From Ideonella alba (GTDB taxonomy: Bacteria; Pseudomonadota; Gammaproteobacteria; Burkholderiales; Burkholderiaceae_C): a stretch of DNA of 64,000 nt. The first letter of the stretch is position 1; the number at the start of each line of letters is the position of its first letter. A program made the position numbers and the translations under genes. This document shows positions 9,249 through 17,853 of the stretch, piece after piece. The notes beneath the pieces were generated by a model. That model ran no database searches. It was not told where the DNA came from and saw nothing but the letters and a program-made list of their open reading frames with translations. The DNA is taken from contig NZ_JAGQDF010000002.1 of the NCBI RefSeq assembly GCF_018069875.1, forward strand, positions 248,001 to 312,000, given 5' to 3'.

Positions 9249-11438
9249 ATGTCCACCACCGTGGCGCTCTATGTCGCGCTCGCGTGCGGCCTGCTGGCCG
9301 TCGTCTATGGCTTCGTTCAACGAGGCTGGATCCTGAGCCAGGATGCGGGCAACGCCCGCATGCAGGAGATCGCCGGGGCGATCCAGCAGGGTGCCGCCGC
9401 CTACCTGGCGCGCCAGTACAAGACCATCAGCATCGTCGGCGTGGTGCTGGCGGTGCTGATCTTCTGGCAACTGGGCAGCACCACCGCGGTGGGCTTCGTG
9501 CTGGGGGCGGTGCTCTCGGGCGCCTGCGGCTTCATCGGCATGAACGTGTCGGTGCGCGCCAACGTGCGCACCACGCAGGCCGCCACCAAGGGCATCGGCC
9601 CGGCGCTGGACGTGGCCTTCAAGGGCGGCGCCATCACCGGCATGCTGGTGGTGGGTCTGGGCCTGCTGGGCGTGGGCGCCTTCTTCTGGTACCTCAGTGG
9701 CGGCACGCAGGCTGATTCGGCCACGTTGAAGCCGCTGCTGGGTCTGGCCTTCGGCTCCAGCCTGATTTCCATCTTCGCCCGCCTGGGCGGCGGCATCTTC
9801 ACCAAGGGCGCCGACGTGGGCGCCGACCTGGTGGGCAAGGTTGAAGCCGGCATCCCTGAAGACGACCCCCGCAACCCCGCGGTGATCGCCGACAACGTGG
9901 GCGACAACGTGGGCGACTGCGCCGGCATGGCCGCTGACCTGTTCGAGACCTACGCCGTCACGCTGATCGCGACGATGGCGCTGGGCGCCCTGCTGGTGGC
10001 CAGTTCGGCCAGCATGGCCGCGGCGGTCTATCCGCTGATGCTGGGCGGCGTGTCGATCATCGCCTCGATCATCGGCTGCAGCTTCGTCAAGGCCAGCCCC
10101 GGCATGAAGAACGTGATGCCGGCGCTGTACAAGGGCCTGATCATCGCGGGCGTCATCTCGCTGGTGGCTTTCTACTTCGTCACGGCGCAGATGTTCCCCA
10201 ACGGTCTGGCGCTGGCCGCGGGCGGCACGGTGTCGGCCATGGCACTCTTCGGCAGCTGTGCCGTGGGCCTGCTGCTGACCGCCGGCATGGTCTGGATCAC
10301 CGAGTACTACACCGGTACCCAGTACGCACCGGTGCAGCACGTGGCGCAGGCCTCCACCACCGGCCACGGCACCAACGTGATCGCCGGTCTGGGCGTCAGC
10401 ATGAAGTCCACCGCGTGGCCGGTGATCATGGTCTGCCTGGCCATCATCGCCGCCCACTCGCTGGCCGGCCTGTACGGCATTGCCGTCGGTGCCACCGCCA
10501 TGCTCAGCATGGCCGGCATCATCGTCGCGCTGGACGCCTACGGCCCGATCACCGACAACGGTGGCGGCATCGCCGAGATGGCCGAACTGCCCGACAGCGT
10601 GCGTGATGTGACCGACCCGCTGGACGCGGTGGGCAACACCACCAAGGCGGTGACCAAGGGCTACGCCATCGGCTCGGCCGGTCTGGCCGCGCTGGTGCTG
10701 TTCGCCGACTACACCCACGCGCTGGAGGCGCATGGCCTGAACGTCACCTTCGACCTGTCGAACCACATGGTGATCGTCGGCCTGTTCATCGGCGGCCTGA
10801 TCCCCTACCTGTTCGGCGCCATGGCGATGGAGGCCGTCGGCCGCGCCGCCGGCTCGGTGGTGGTGGAAGTGCGCCGCCAGTTCCAGGGCGGCGAGATCAT
10901 GGCCGGCAAGAAGAAGCCCGACTACAGCGCCGCGGTCGACATGCTGACCACGGCGGCGATCAAGGAAATGATCGTCCCGTCGCTGCTGCCGGTGGTGGTG
11001 CCGATCATCGTCGGCAAGCTGCTGGGCCCGGCCGCACTGGGCGGCCTGCTGATGGGCACCATCGTCACCGGCCTGTTCGTCGGCATCAGCATGTGCACCG
11101 GCGGCGGCGCCTGGGACAACGCCAAGAAGCTGATCGAGGAAGGCTTCACCGACAGCAACGGTGTCGTCCACAAGAAGGGCTCCGAAGCGCACAAGGCGGC
11201 GGTCACCGGTGACACCGTGGGCGACCCCTACAAGGACACCGCCGGCCCGGCCGTCAACCCGTTGATCAAGATCATCAACATCGTGGCGCTGCTGATCGTG
11301 CCGCTGCTGCCTGGCGCGGGTACCGCCAGCCACGGCGCGGCCGCCACCCACGCCTCGCCGCCGGCGGTCACCGCCCCGGCCACGGCCGAGCCGGCGGCCC
11401 CGGCGCCGGCCGTGGTGGCCAGCGCCGCCTCCAACTGA
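9249..11438 (+). CDS. hppA: K+-independent proton-translocating membrane pyrophosphatase
   Basis: 729 residues with about 16 hydrophobic helices. It couples PPi hydrolysis to H+ export across the inner membrane. Family signatures are seen: [39 protein letters not shown] in pieces around 190-225, and [21 protein letters not shown] near 655. At the selectivity position the sequence is [18 protein letters not shown]; Lys there (rather than Ala) marks the potassium-independent H+-pumping class. The C-terminus carries an extra Ala/Pro-rich tail of about 40 residues. GGAAGGAG sits just before ATG 9249, and the gene ends in an intrinsic terminator. Confidence 0.97.
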   Translation: MSTTVALYVALACGLLAVVYGFVQRGWILSQDAGNARMQEIAGAIQQGAAAYLARQYKTISIVGVVLAVLIFWQLGSTTAVGFVLGAVLSGACGFIGMNVSVRANVRTTQAATKGIGPALDVAFKGGAITGMLVVGLGLLGVGAFFWYLSGGTQADSATLKPLLGLAFGSSLISIFARLGGGIFTKGADVGADLVGKVEAGIPEDDPRNPAVIADNVGDNVGDCAGMAADLFETYAVTLIATMALGALLVASSASMAAAVYPLMLGGVSIIASIIGCSFVKASPGMKNVMPALYKGLIIAGVISLVAFYFVTAQMFPNGLALAAGGTVSAMALFGSCAVGLLLTAGMVWITEYYTGTQYAPVQHVAQASTTGHGTNVIAGLGVSMKSTAWPVIMVCLAIIAAHSLAGLYGIAVGATAMLSMAGIIVALDAYGPITDNGGGIAEMAELPDSVRDVTDPLDAVGNTTKAVTKGYAIGSAGLAALVLFADYTHALEAHGLNVTFDLSNHMVIVGLFIGGLIPYLFGAMAMEAVGRAAGSVVVEVRRQFQGGEIMAGKKKPDYSAAVDMLTTAAIKEMIVPSLLPVVVPIIVGKLLGPAALGGLLMGTIVTGLFVGISMCTGGGAWDNAKKLIEEGFTDSNGVVHKKGSEAHKAAVTGDTVGDPYKDTAGPAVNPLIKIINIVALLIVPLLPGAGTASHGAAATHASPPAVTAPATAEPAAPAPAVVASAASN

Positions 11439-11460
11439 ACCGGCGCAAGCCGTGCACCCT

Positions 11461-11484
11461 GGCCGCCTTCGGGCGGCCTTTTTC
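11461..11484 (+). terminator. Intrinsic terminator after hppA
   Basis: GGCCGCC / GGCGGCC stem (11461-11467 with 11472-11478), TTCG loop, followed by five T residues at 11479-11483. Confidence 0.85.
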
Positions 11485-11519
11485 ATGGACCCGGCGCTGC
11501 TTGTGGCTATGCTCGCACC

Positions 11520-12266
11520 ATGGCCCTGCCCTGGCTCCAAGACGACACCCCGTTCCCGCCCACCGCGCTGGCGCTGGACGATCGCACCGACGCACCCGGA
11601 CTGCTGGCGGCCGGCGGCAGCCTGTCGGTGCCCCGGCTGGTCGAGGCCTACCGGCGCGGCATCTTCCCCTGGTTTGGCCCCGGCCAACCGGTGTTGTGGT
11701 GGTCGCCCGACCCGCGCATGGTGCTGCCGGTGGCCGAGTTCAAGCTGTCGCGCTCGCTGCGCCGCAGCCTGCAGCGCTTCCTGGCCGATCCGGCCTGCGA
11801 GATCCGCTTCGACCACGACGTGCGCGCCGTCATCAGTGCCTGCGCCACCACGCCGCGGCATGGCCAGCGCGGCACCTGGATCGTGCCGTCGATGGTGGCG
11901 GCCTACATCGAACTGCACCGCGCCGGTGTGACGCACAGCGTCGAAACCTGGGTCGACGGGCGGCTGGTGGGCGGCCTGTACCTGAACCTGGTCGGCCGCA
12001 TGGTGTTCGGCGAGTCGATGTTCGCGCACCGCACCGATGCCTCGAAACTCGCGCTGTGCGCGCTGGTCGCCTGGTGCCGCGGCCACGGCCTCGACTGGAT
12101 CGACTGCCAGCAGGAGACCGCGCACCTGGCCAGCCTGGGCGCGCGGCCGATCGGCCGCAGCCGCTTCGAAGCCCTGCTGGCCGACCGGGTCGATGCCGCG
12201 CCGCCCGCCTGGACCTATGATCGGCGCCACTGGAACCACCTGCTGCCCTTGTCCGAGCCGATGTGA
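11520..12266 (+). CDS. aat: Leucyl/phenylalanyl-tRNA-protein transferase
   Basis: 248 residues; transfers Leu or Phe from tRNA to proteins with N-terminal Arg or Lys, marking them for ClpS/ClpAP in the N-degron pathway. Family motifs are [20 protein letters not shown] near 45-65, [16 protein letters not shown] near 120, [17 protein letters not shown], and [17 protein letters not shown] near 165. ATG 11520 is the first start after the hppA terminator. Its stop overlaps the GTG of bpt by four bases. Confidence 0.95.
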   Translation: MALPWLQDDTPFPPTALALDDRTDAPGLLAAGGSLSVPRLVEAYRRGIFPWFGPGQPVLWWSPDPRMVLPVAEFKLSRSLRRSLQRFLADPACEIRFDHDVRAVISACATTPRHGQRGTWIVPSMVAAYIELHRAGVTHSVETWVDGRLVGGLYLNLVGRMVFGESMFAHRTDASKLALCALVAWCRGHGLDWIDCQQETAHLASLGARPIGRSRFEALLADRVDAAPPAWTYDRRHWNHLLPLSEPM

Positions 12267-13003
12267 CGCACCCCAAGGAAGCCCCGTTTGCGTCGTTGCA
12301 GTTCTACGCAACCGCTCCGTATCCCTGCAGCTACCTGCCCCACCGGCAGGCCCGCTCGCAGGTGGCCACCCCCGGCCACCTGATCCACGCCGAGACCTAT
12401 TCGGCGCTGGTCGCCTGCGGATTCCGCCGCAGCGGCCTGTTCACCTACCGGCCGCTGTGCGACGGCTGTCGCGCCTGCGAGCCGATGCGGCTGCCGGTCG
12501 AGCGCTTCGCCCCCAACCGCAGCCAGCGCCGCTGCTGGAAGAGCCACGGCCACCTGCGCGCCCGGGTGATGCGTCTGGGCTTCGCCCAGGAGCACTATGC
12601 GCTGTACCTGCGCTACCAGGCGGGCCGCCACGCCGGTGGCGGCATGGACCATGACAGCGTCGACCAGTACACGCAGTTCCTCCTGCAAAGCCGTGTCAAT
12701 TCGCGCCTGGTGGAGTTCCGCGAACCGGTGGAGGGCGGCGGTCCGGGCGTCCTGCGCATGGTGTCGATCGTCGACATCCTCAGTGACGGCCTGTCCGCGG
12801 TCTACACCTTCTACGACCCCGACGTGCGGGCCAGCTACGGCACCTATGGCGTGCTGTGGCAAATTGAGCAGGCCCGGCAGATGCAACTGCCCTACCTGTA
12901 CCTGGGCTACTGGATCACCGACAGCCCGAAGATGGCCTACAAGGCGCAGTTCCGCCCGCACCAGCGCCTGGTCGATCAGCGCTGGGTCGACGTCGACAGC
13001 TGA
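12263..13003 (+). CDS. bpt: Aspartate/glutamate leucyltransferase (bacterial ATE1 homologue)
   Basis: 246 residues; adds Leu to N-terminal Asp/Glu, the second branch of the bacterial N-degron pathway. The N-terminal part has [15 protein letters not shown] and the Cys-rich [14 protein letters not shown]; the C-terminal GNAT-like part has [20 protein letters not shown]. It uses GTG 12263 overlapping the aat stop, so aat and bpt form one coupled unit that gives this cell both transferase specificities. Confidence 0.95.
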   Translation: MTHPKEAPFASLQFYATAPYPCSYLPHRQARSQVATPGHLIHAETYSALVACGFRRSGLFTYRPLCDGCRACEPMRLPVERFAPNRSQRRCWKSHGHLRARVMRLGFAQEHYALYLRYQAGRHAGGGMDHDSVDQYTQFLLQSRVNSRLVEFREPVEGGGPGVLRMVSIVDILSDGLSAVYTFYDPDVRASYGTYGVLWQIEQARQMQLPYLYLGYWITDSPKMAYKAQFRPHQRLVDQRWVDVDS

Positions 13004-13101
13004 CGGTCGATCGGCGCTGGCTGCACTTCGTCGCATGAGGCTGGTCACCCGGCCTGCGGCCCCCTAGGCTGAGACCACTCGTCTTGCCCCAGGAGCCATC
13101 G

Positions 13102-13794
13102 ATGAAGCCCACCCGCCTTGCCCTCGCCGCCACCGCCCTTGCCCTGTGCGGGCTGGCCCAGGCCGACACTGCCGAACAGCAGCGTCCGCTGGGCAGCTTC
13201 CACCGGATCCGGGTGGAGGGCTCCTTCGACGTGCAGGTCTCGCCCGGAACGGCCGTCCAGGCCCTGGTGCGAGGCGACGCCAAGCTCCTGGCCAAGGTGC
13301 TGACCCAGGTGGAGGGGGATACGCTGGTCGTGCGACCCGCCGAGCGCATCGGCTGGATGCAGGGCACGCCCCAGGTGCGGGTGCAGGTGCCGGCGATCGA
13401 CATGGTCGAGCTGCTGGGCAGCGGCAACCTGGCTCTGCAGTCCTTCAAGCTGCCGGCCCTGACGGTGCGCGTGGCCGGCTCGGGCGATGTGGACGGCCGC
13501 GAGCTGCAGGTGGAGTCGCTGGAGGTCCGGCTGTCGGGCTCCGGCGATGTGCGACTCAGCGGTCGATGCACCACGGCCGCCATGGCGGTGGCCGGCAGTG
13601 GCGACATCTCGGCAGGCGATCTGGACTGCCGACAGGTCCGGATCAGCGTGGCTGGCAGCGGCGACGCCAGTGTGCGCGCCAGCGAACGCCTGGATGCCAG
13701 CGTCGCGGGTTCGGGTGATATCCGCTACCTGGGTCGGCCCCCACAGGTGCAGCGCGCCAGCAGTGGCAGCGGATCGATCCGGCCCGCGGACTGA
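13102..13794 (+). CDS. Secreted DUF2807 (head GIN domain) beta-helix protein
   Basis: 230 residues. Signal peptide MKPTRLALAATALALCGLAQA, then a putative auto-transporter-adhesin-like head GIN domain. The protein carries repeated turns at regular spacing: LLGSGN, VAGSGDV, LSGSGDV, VAGSGDI, VAGSGDA, VAGSGDI, SSGSGS. These are typical of a right-handed beta-solenoid in DUF2807 proteins. It is probably periplasmic or surface-exposed; the function is unknown. AGGAGCC ribosome site precedes ATG 13102. It is transcribed alone, and a strong hairpin without a T-run follows (13806-13829). Confidence 0.85.
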   Translation: MKPTRLALAATALALCGLAQADTAEQQRPLGSFHRIRVEGSFDVQVSPGTAVQALVRGDAKLLAKVLTQVEGDTLVVRPAERIGWMQGTPQVRVQVPAIDMVELLGSGNLALQSFKLPALTVRVAGSGDVDGRELQVESLEVRLSGSGDVRLSGRCTTAAMAVAGSGDISAGDLDCRQVRISVAGSGDASVRASERLDASVAGSGDIRYLGRPPQVQRASSGSGSIRPAD

Positions 13795-13805
13795 GGGCCC
13801 TTCCC

Positions 13806-13829
13806 GGGGCGCCTCTCAAGTGGCGCCCC
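13806..13829 (+). terminator. Hairpin after the DUF2807 gene, no T-run
   Basis: 8-bp perfect stem GGGGCGCC / GGCGCCCC with an 8-base loop. It lacks the U-tract of a classical terminator, so it may act only as an mRNA 3' end stabiliser or Rho-linked stop. Confidence 0.45.
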
Positions 13830-13900
13830 CTGCGGCCGATACAGTGGCGTCGACCTGCCCGCGTCCGGGCGGGGTTCCCACGTCCATTCCAGCCGCTGCC

Positions 13901-14752
13901 ATGCCCAAAGCCCTGATTCGACTGCTGCGCGCCGCACTCGTGACCTGCCTTGGCGCCAGCGCCATCGCCCAGGCGGACAGCCCGGGCTATCGGTTCTCGC
14001 CGGTCAACCAGTACGGCATCAACCTGACCGCCTCGTACTGGAACCCGATCATCTCGTACGTCAGCGAGAAGAGCGGTGTGCGCCTGAACCTGAAGATCGG
14101 CCGCACCTCTGCCGACACCACGGCCTATGTGCTGGCGCAGGAGGTCGAGTTTGTCTTCACCAACCACCTGTTCAGTCCCGAACGCGAGAAACTCGGCTGG
14201 CGCGTCTTCGGTCGCCGGCAGACGCCACCGGTGCAAGGCGTGGTGATCGTGCCGGATGACTCGCCGATCACCAGCCTGGCGCAGTTGCAGGGCAAGGAAG
14301 TGGTGTTCCCCGGCCCGGAGGCCACGGTGTCCTACAAGTTTCCGTACGCCCACATGCTGTCGAAGAAGATCGACGTCAAGGTGGTCTTCGGCGGCAACAC
14401 CGACGGCGCCCTGGTGCAGCTCTTTTCCGGCAAGGCCGCTGCCGCCGGCGTCAACTCGCAACTCGCCGAGGGCTATGCCCGCCGTGAGGGCAAGAAGTAC
14501 CGCGTGCTCTGGGGCACCGAGCCGCTGCATGACCTGGCGCTGATGGTGTCATCCAAGGTCCCCGAGCGCGACGCCCAGGCCGTGGCCAGTGCCTTCATCA
14601 ACATGCACAAGGATCCGGTGGGCAGAGACCTCCTGCTCAAGGCCTCGGAACAGGTGGGCCTGACCGCCGAGGCCTACTTCGTGGCCTCCGACGGCAGCGA
14701 GTACGCGCCCTACCGCCGTTTCTACCAGACGGCGCCCGCGTCACTGCACTGA
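13901..14752 (+). CDS. PhnD-like periplasmic phosphate/phosphonate-type binding protein
   Basis: 283 residues with signal peptide (MPKALIRLLRAALVTCLGASAIAQA). The mature part is a class-II periplasmic binding protein of the phosphonate/phosphite (PhnD/SsuA-like) group: SASYWNPI-type opening, QEVEFVFTNHLFSPE, SLAQLQGKEVVFPGPEATVSYKFPY, and AAAGVNSQLAEGY. No permease or ATPase gene is adjacent. The next gene, six bases on, is a histidine kinase, so this protein may serve as an extracytoplasmic ligand sensor for the kinase and not for transport. The ligand is unknown. A hypothetical ABC transporter elsewhere remains possible. Confidence 0.85.
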   Translation: MPKALIRLLRAALVTCLGASAIAQADSPGYRFSPVNQYGINLTASYWNPIISYVSEKSGVRLNLKIGRTSADTTAYVLAQEVEFVFTNHLFSPEREKLGWRVFGRRQTPPVQGVVIVPDDSPITSLAQLQGKEVVFPGPEATVSYKFPYAHMLSKKIDVKVVFGGNTDGALVQLFSGKAAAAGVNSQLAEGYARREGKKYRVLWGTEPLHDLALMVSSKVPERDAQAVASAFINMHKDPVGRDLLLKASEQVGLTAEAYFVASDGSEYAPYRRFYQTAPASLH

Positions 14753-14758
14753 GCGTCC

Positions 14759-17047
14759 GTGGCGCTGCTGCGACTGCTGCTTCCCCGGTCACTGGTCGGC
14801 CGGGTCTTCGGGCTGTACACGCTGGCCCTGGTGGGATTCGTGGCCGGCGGACTGCTGCTGTTCTACCGCTTCCAGTTCACCACCCAGCTTGAGCGGACCG
14901 AGGACCAGGTGGCCACGCTGGCCACCGTCATCGCGCCAGCCGTGGCCGACGCCGCGGTGATTGGCGACTACGACACGATCAAGCATACGCTGGAGCGCTC
15001 GCTGCGCAACTCGGACATCGGCGCCGCCCAGTTCATCGACGTCAGCGGCGCCCAGGTCAGCGCCAGCTATGACACGCCGCTGGACGTGGACCCACCGCGG
15101 TGGCTGGCCAGCTTGTTTGCCGATCGGCTCTACGACTCCAACCTGCCGATCTCGGTGGGTGGCCGCGACTACGGCGTGCTGCGCCTGCAGATCGCGCCGG
15201 ACCGTGTCGCCGGCAGCCTCTGGCAGCAGACCCGCATGGCGCTGTGGCTGGCCCTGGCAGGCCTGGTCTTCGGCCTGCTGCTGATCCGCTGGCCGCTGAC
15301 CAACTGGCTGGGCAACCTCGACCGCATCCGCCACCTGCAGGCCGAGCTCCAGGCCGGCACGGCGGCCAGCCAACCAGGGCTGTCGGCCGACGCGCCAATC
15401 GAGTTTCGCCAGACCTTCGAGGTCCTCAACCAGGCCGCTGCCAGCCTGCAGGCGCAACGTGAGCAGGCGGCGGTGACGCTGGGGGCGATCGGCGATGGCG
15501 TGCTCACCCTGGACCGCGGCGGGCGCATCATCGTGGCCAATCCGGCGGCCAAGGCCATGCTGGCCGCCGATGGCCGCACGCTGCTGGGCGAGCCCGCCCA
15601 TCTGGCGCTGCCCGACATCTTTCCAGGCCCGCTGGACAGTCGCCCCTGGGAGCACCGGCTCTGCCAACTTGGGCACGGCGATCACCGGCGTGTGCTCGAC
15701 ACCACCCTCACTGTGGTCCACGGCGGCGACACCGGTGGGCAGGTGGCGGGCTATGTGCTGGCCTGCCGGGACATCAGCGAACAGCACGCACTGGACCAGC
15801 AACTGCGGGCCGAGGTCGCCAGCCGCGAGGCGGCGCTGGTGTCGCTGCGTGGCGTGCTGGAGGGCCTGCTGCACGACCGCAGCCCCGATCTGGACCCCAC
15901 CGGCAGCGACGGCACGCTGCAGGCGGTCACGCGCCTGATTGCTGCGCTGGTGGCGCAGCTGCAGGCACGCGGCGACCAGCTCGACGCCATCTTCACCCTC
16001 AGCCCCGACGGCTTCGTGTCCTTCGACCGCGATGGCAGGATCAGCCTGGTCAGCCCGGCCTTCCAGGCCCTGACCGGCCTGCAGGAGTCGACGCTGCTGG
16101 GGCTGGATGACACGGGCCTGTTCGCCCTGCTGCATCGCCACGCCGCGGCCGATGCGCCCCCGCCAGACGCCACCCGGCTGCGCCACAACCGCGACGATGG
16201 CGCCCCGGTGCGCGTGGTGCTGGAGCTGGCGCGGCCCCAGCGGCGTGCGCTGGAACTGGGCCTGCATGCCGGCGGCGGCGGCGCCGTCAGCCAGGTGCTG
16301 CATGTGCGCGATGTCACGCATCAGACCGAGGTGGATCGGCTGAAGAGCGAGTTCCTGTCCACCGCCGCCCACGAGCTGCGCACACCCATGACCAGCATCC
16401 ACGGCTTCGTCGAGCTGATGCTGATGCGCGAGCTGGGCCCCGAGCGTCGACGCGACGTGCTGGAGACGGTCCGGCGCCAGACCCAGCTGATGATCGCCAT
16501 CCTCAATGAGCTCCTGGACCTGGCGCGCATCGAGGCGCGGCAAGGCAAGGACTTCAGCTACGAACTGCTGGACCTGGCGGCCCTGGCGCGGGAAGTGGCC
16601 AGCGACTGGATCGCCCCGGAAGGCCGTGCGCCGATCCGCCTGGCGCTGCCCGAGAGGCGCAGCGCGCTGGTCAGCGCCGACCGTCTCAAGCTGCGCCAGG
16701 CGATCGGCAACGTCACCAGCAATGCCTACAAGTACTCCAGCCAGGGCGAGGTCACGATGACCCTGGTTGAGCCGCCCCCGGACAAGCCGGGCGCCGTCGG
16801 GCTGCGCATCAGCGACGAGGGCATCGGCATGACGCCTGAACAGCTGGCCCGCGTGACCGAGCGCTTCTACCGCGCCGATGCCTCGGGCAATGTGCCGGGC
16901 ACCGGTCTGGGCATGAGCATCGTCGAGGAGATCATGACCCTGCAGGGTGGCGGGCTCAGCGTCGAGAGCACGGCCGGCGTCGGCACCGCGGTGACGCTGT
17001 GGCTGCCCCTGGCACCAACTCGGGCAAACCCCAGCGTCAGCGACTGA
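14759..17047 (+). CDS. Membrane sensor histidine kinase with two PAS domains
   Basis: 762 residues; GTG start six bases after the binding-protein stop. Transmembrane helix 1 is about 18-38 and the periplasmic sensor about 40-158. Helix 2 is about 160-182. PAS-like segments lie at about 235-345 (GAIGDGVLTLDRGGRIIVAN) and 400-510 (IFTLSPDGFVSFDRDGRISL). The HisKA H-box STAAHELRTPMTSIHGF has His538, the N-box is AIGNVTSNAYKYSS, and G-boxes are DEGIGMTPEQL and GTGLGMSIVEEI. All phosphotransfer residues are intact. No response regulator is next to it, so it is an orphan kinase, probably co-working with the binding protein. Confidence 0.92.
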   Translation: MALLRLLLPRSLVGRVFGLYTLALVGFVAGGLLLFYRFQFTTQLERTEDQVATLATVIAPAVADAAVIGDYDTIKHTLERSLRNSDIGAAQFIDVSGAQVSASYDTPLDVDPPRWLASLFADRLYDSNLPISVGGRDYGVLRLQIAPDRVAGSLWQQTRMALWLALAGLVFGLLLIRWPLTNWLGNLDRIRHLQAELQAGTAASQPGLSADAPIEFRQTFEVLNQAAASLQAQREQAAVTLGAIGDGVLTLDRGGRIIVANPAAKAMLAADGRTLLGEPAHLALPDIFPGPLDSRPWEHRLCQLGHGDHRRVLDTTLTVVHGGDTGGQVAGYVLACRDISEQHALDQQLRAEVASREAALVSLRGVLEGLLHDRSPDLDPTGSDGTLQAVTRLIAALVAQLQARGDQLDAIFTLSPDGFVSFDRDGRISLVSPAFQALTGLQESTLLGLDDTGLFALLHRHAAADAPPPDATRLRHNRDDGAPVRVVLELARPQRRALELGLHAGGGGAVSQVLHVRDVTHQTEVDRLKSEFLSTAAHELRTPMTSIHGFVELMLMRELGPERRRDVLETVRRQTQLMIAILNELLDLARIEARQGKDFSYELLDLAALAREVASDWIAPEGRAPIRLALPERRSALVSADRLKLRQAIGNVTSNAYKYSSQGEVTMTLVEPPPDKPGAVGLRISDEGIGMTPEQLARVTERFYRADASGNVPGTGLGMSIVEEIMTLQGGGLSVESTAGVGTAVTLWLPLAPTRANPSVSD

Positions 17048-17166
17048 GACCCTCGGGTCTTTCGAGCCTCTTCGTGGGATAATGGGAAGTTGACTGGCGT
17101 GCGCGCAGGATCCTGAGGGTGCGTCGCGGCGCTGGTAGTCGAAGACTCGAAATCAAGGAGGTCATT

Positions 17167-17406
17167 CTGGCCAAGGACGATCCCAAGACGGCCATCGATG
17201 CCGGTGGTCTGCGTTACCGTTCCAAAGTGGCTGGGTCGCCGTTCTCGGCGACCGGCGCCTTCGGCGCCGCCACGATGTCCTGTTTTCTGTGCGGCAAGCA
17301 TCGCCCCCGGGCGCAGCTGAAGACCCGCAAGCTGCTGGGCAAGGCACAGGCGGTGTGTGCACCGTCCTGCAAGGAGCTCGAAGAGCTCCTGAACAAGAAG
17401 GCCTGA
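17167..17406 (+). CDS. Small CxxC-CxxxC protein with a probable non-canonical start
   Basis: About 79 residues starting at LAKDDPKTAIDAGG. A likely metal-binding set, CFLCGKHRP near residue 37 and CAPSCKEL near 65, suggests a zinc ribbon; the C-terminus is Lys-rich (LLNKKA). The sequence AAGGAGG at 17155-17161 is a near-perfect ribosome site, but the codons at usual spacing are CTG (17167) or ATT (17164). The only standard start in frame is a GTG at 17119, 16 codons upstream and without a ribosome site. I favour CTG. The function is unknown; it could bind RNA or act as a small regulator. Confidence 0.6.
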   Translation: MAKDDPKTAIDAGGLRYRSKVAGSPFSATGAFGAATMSCFLCGKHRPRAQLKTRKLLGKAQAVCAPSCKELEELLNKKA

Positions 17407-17412
17407 TGGCCC

Positions 17413-17453
17413 ACGGGGCCCGCCACCGCCAGGTGCCGGGCCCCGTTCCTTTC
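17413..17453 (+). terminator. Terminator-like hairpin after the small Cys protein
   Basis: ACGGGGCCC (17413-17421) pairs with GGGCCCCGT (17438-17446), a 9-bp stem, followed by TCCTTTCC. The T-run is weak. Confidence 0.55.
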
Positions 17454-17457
17454 CACG

Positions 17458-17796
17458 ATGTCCGACCCCGACCGCCTGCCCGACACCGCCGAGGCGCTCT
17501 TCGCGCCTCCCGAGCCGGCCCCGCTGTCCCGGCGTGAACGCGCCGCCGTCATCGCCCGCATCGAGGCCCTGATGGAGTACTGGGGCATCACCACCGATGA
17601 CCTCGCCGACGAGGCCGCGCTGCCCGCAGCGCCACCGGCACCTGCGCAGCCGGCAGTCATCAAGTACCGCCACCCCGTGAGCGGCGACACCTGGGACGGC
17701 CAGGGCGCCCACCCCGACTGGCTGCGCAAGGCGCTGCTGCAAGAGGGCTACCGCGTCGACGAACTGCGTCCGCCACCCGCTGAACCGGCGCCCTGA
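17458..17796 (+). CDS. Short H-NS-family-like protein with altered DNA-binding loop
   Basis: 112 residues. The N-terminal helix RRERAAVIARIEALMEYWGI resembles the oligomerisation helix of H-NS-type proteins. The C-terminal KYRHPVSGDTWDGQGAHPDW then LRKAL aligns with the H-NS C-terminal domain pattern TWxGxGRxPxW. The Arg of the minor-groove Q/RGR hook is Ala here (QGA), and an Asp precedes Gly. The middle is Pro/Ala-rich. Nucleoid binding is therefore uncertain: it may be a non-binding partner that forms mixed oligomers, or it may bind another target. ATG 17458 follows the hairpin directly; no strong ribosome site. Confidence 0.65.
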   Translation: MSDPDRLPDTAEALFAPPEPAPLSRRERAAVIARIEALMEYWGITTDDLADEAALPAAPPAPAQPAVIKYRHPVSGDTWDGQGAHPDWLRKALLQEGYRVDELRPPPAEPAP

Positions 17797-17853
17797 GCGC
17801 CGCCCGCCGGGCTGGCTATAGTCGGTGGCCGAACCGATCCACCACGCCACCCG

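Noticed and set aside
9207-12311. 1034-residue open frame on the minus strand opposite hppA and aat
   Set aside because: His/Arg/Gly/Asp-rich low-complexity translation and no ribosome site; the plus-strand genes are unambiguous families. It is a high-GC shadow frame.
13102-13794. CRISPR-like or tandem DNA repeat in the DUF2807 gene
   Set aside because: The repeated GSGD turns are protein-level repeats with variable spacing and codons, not identical DNA repeats.
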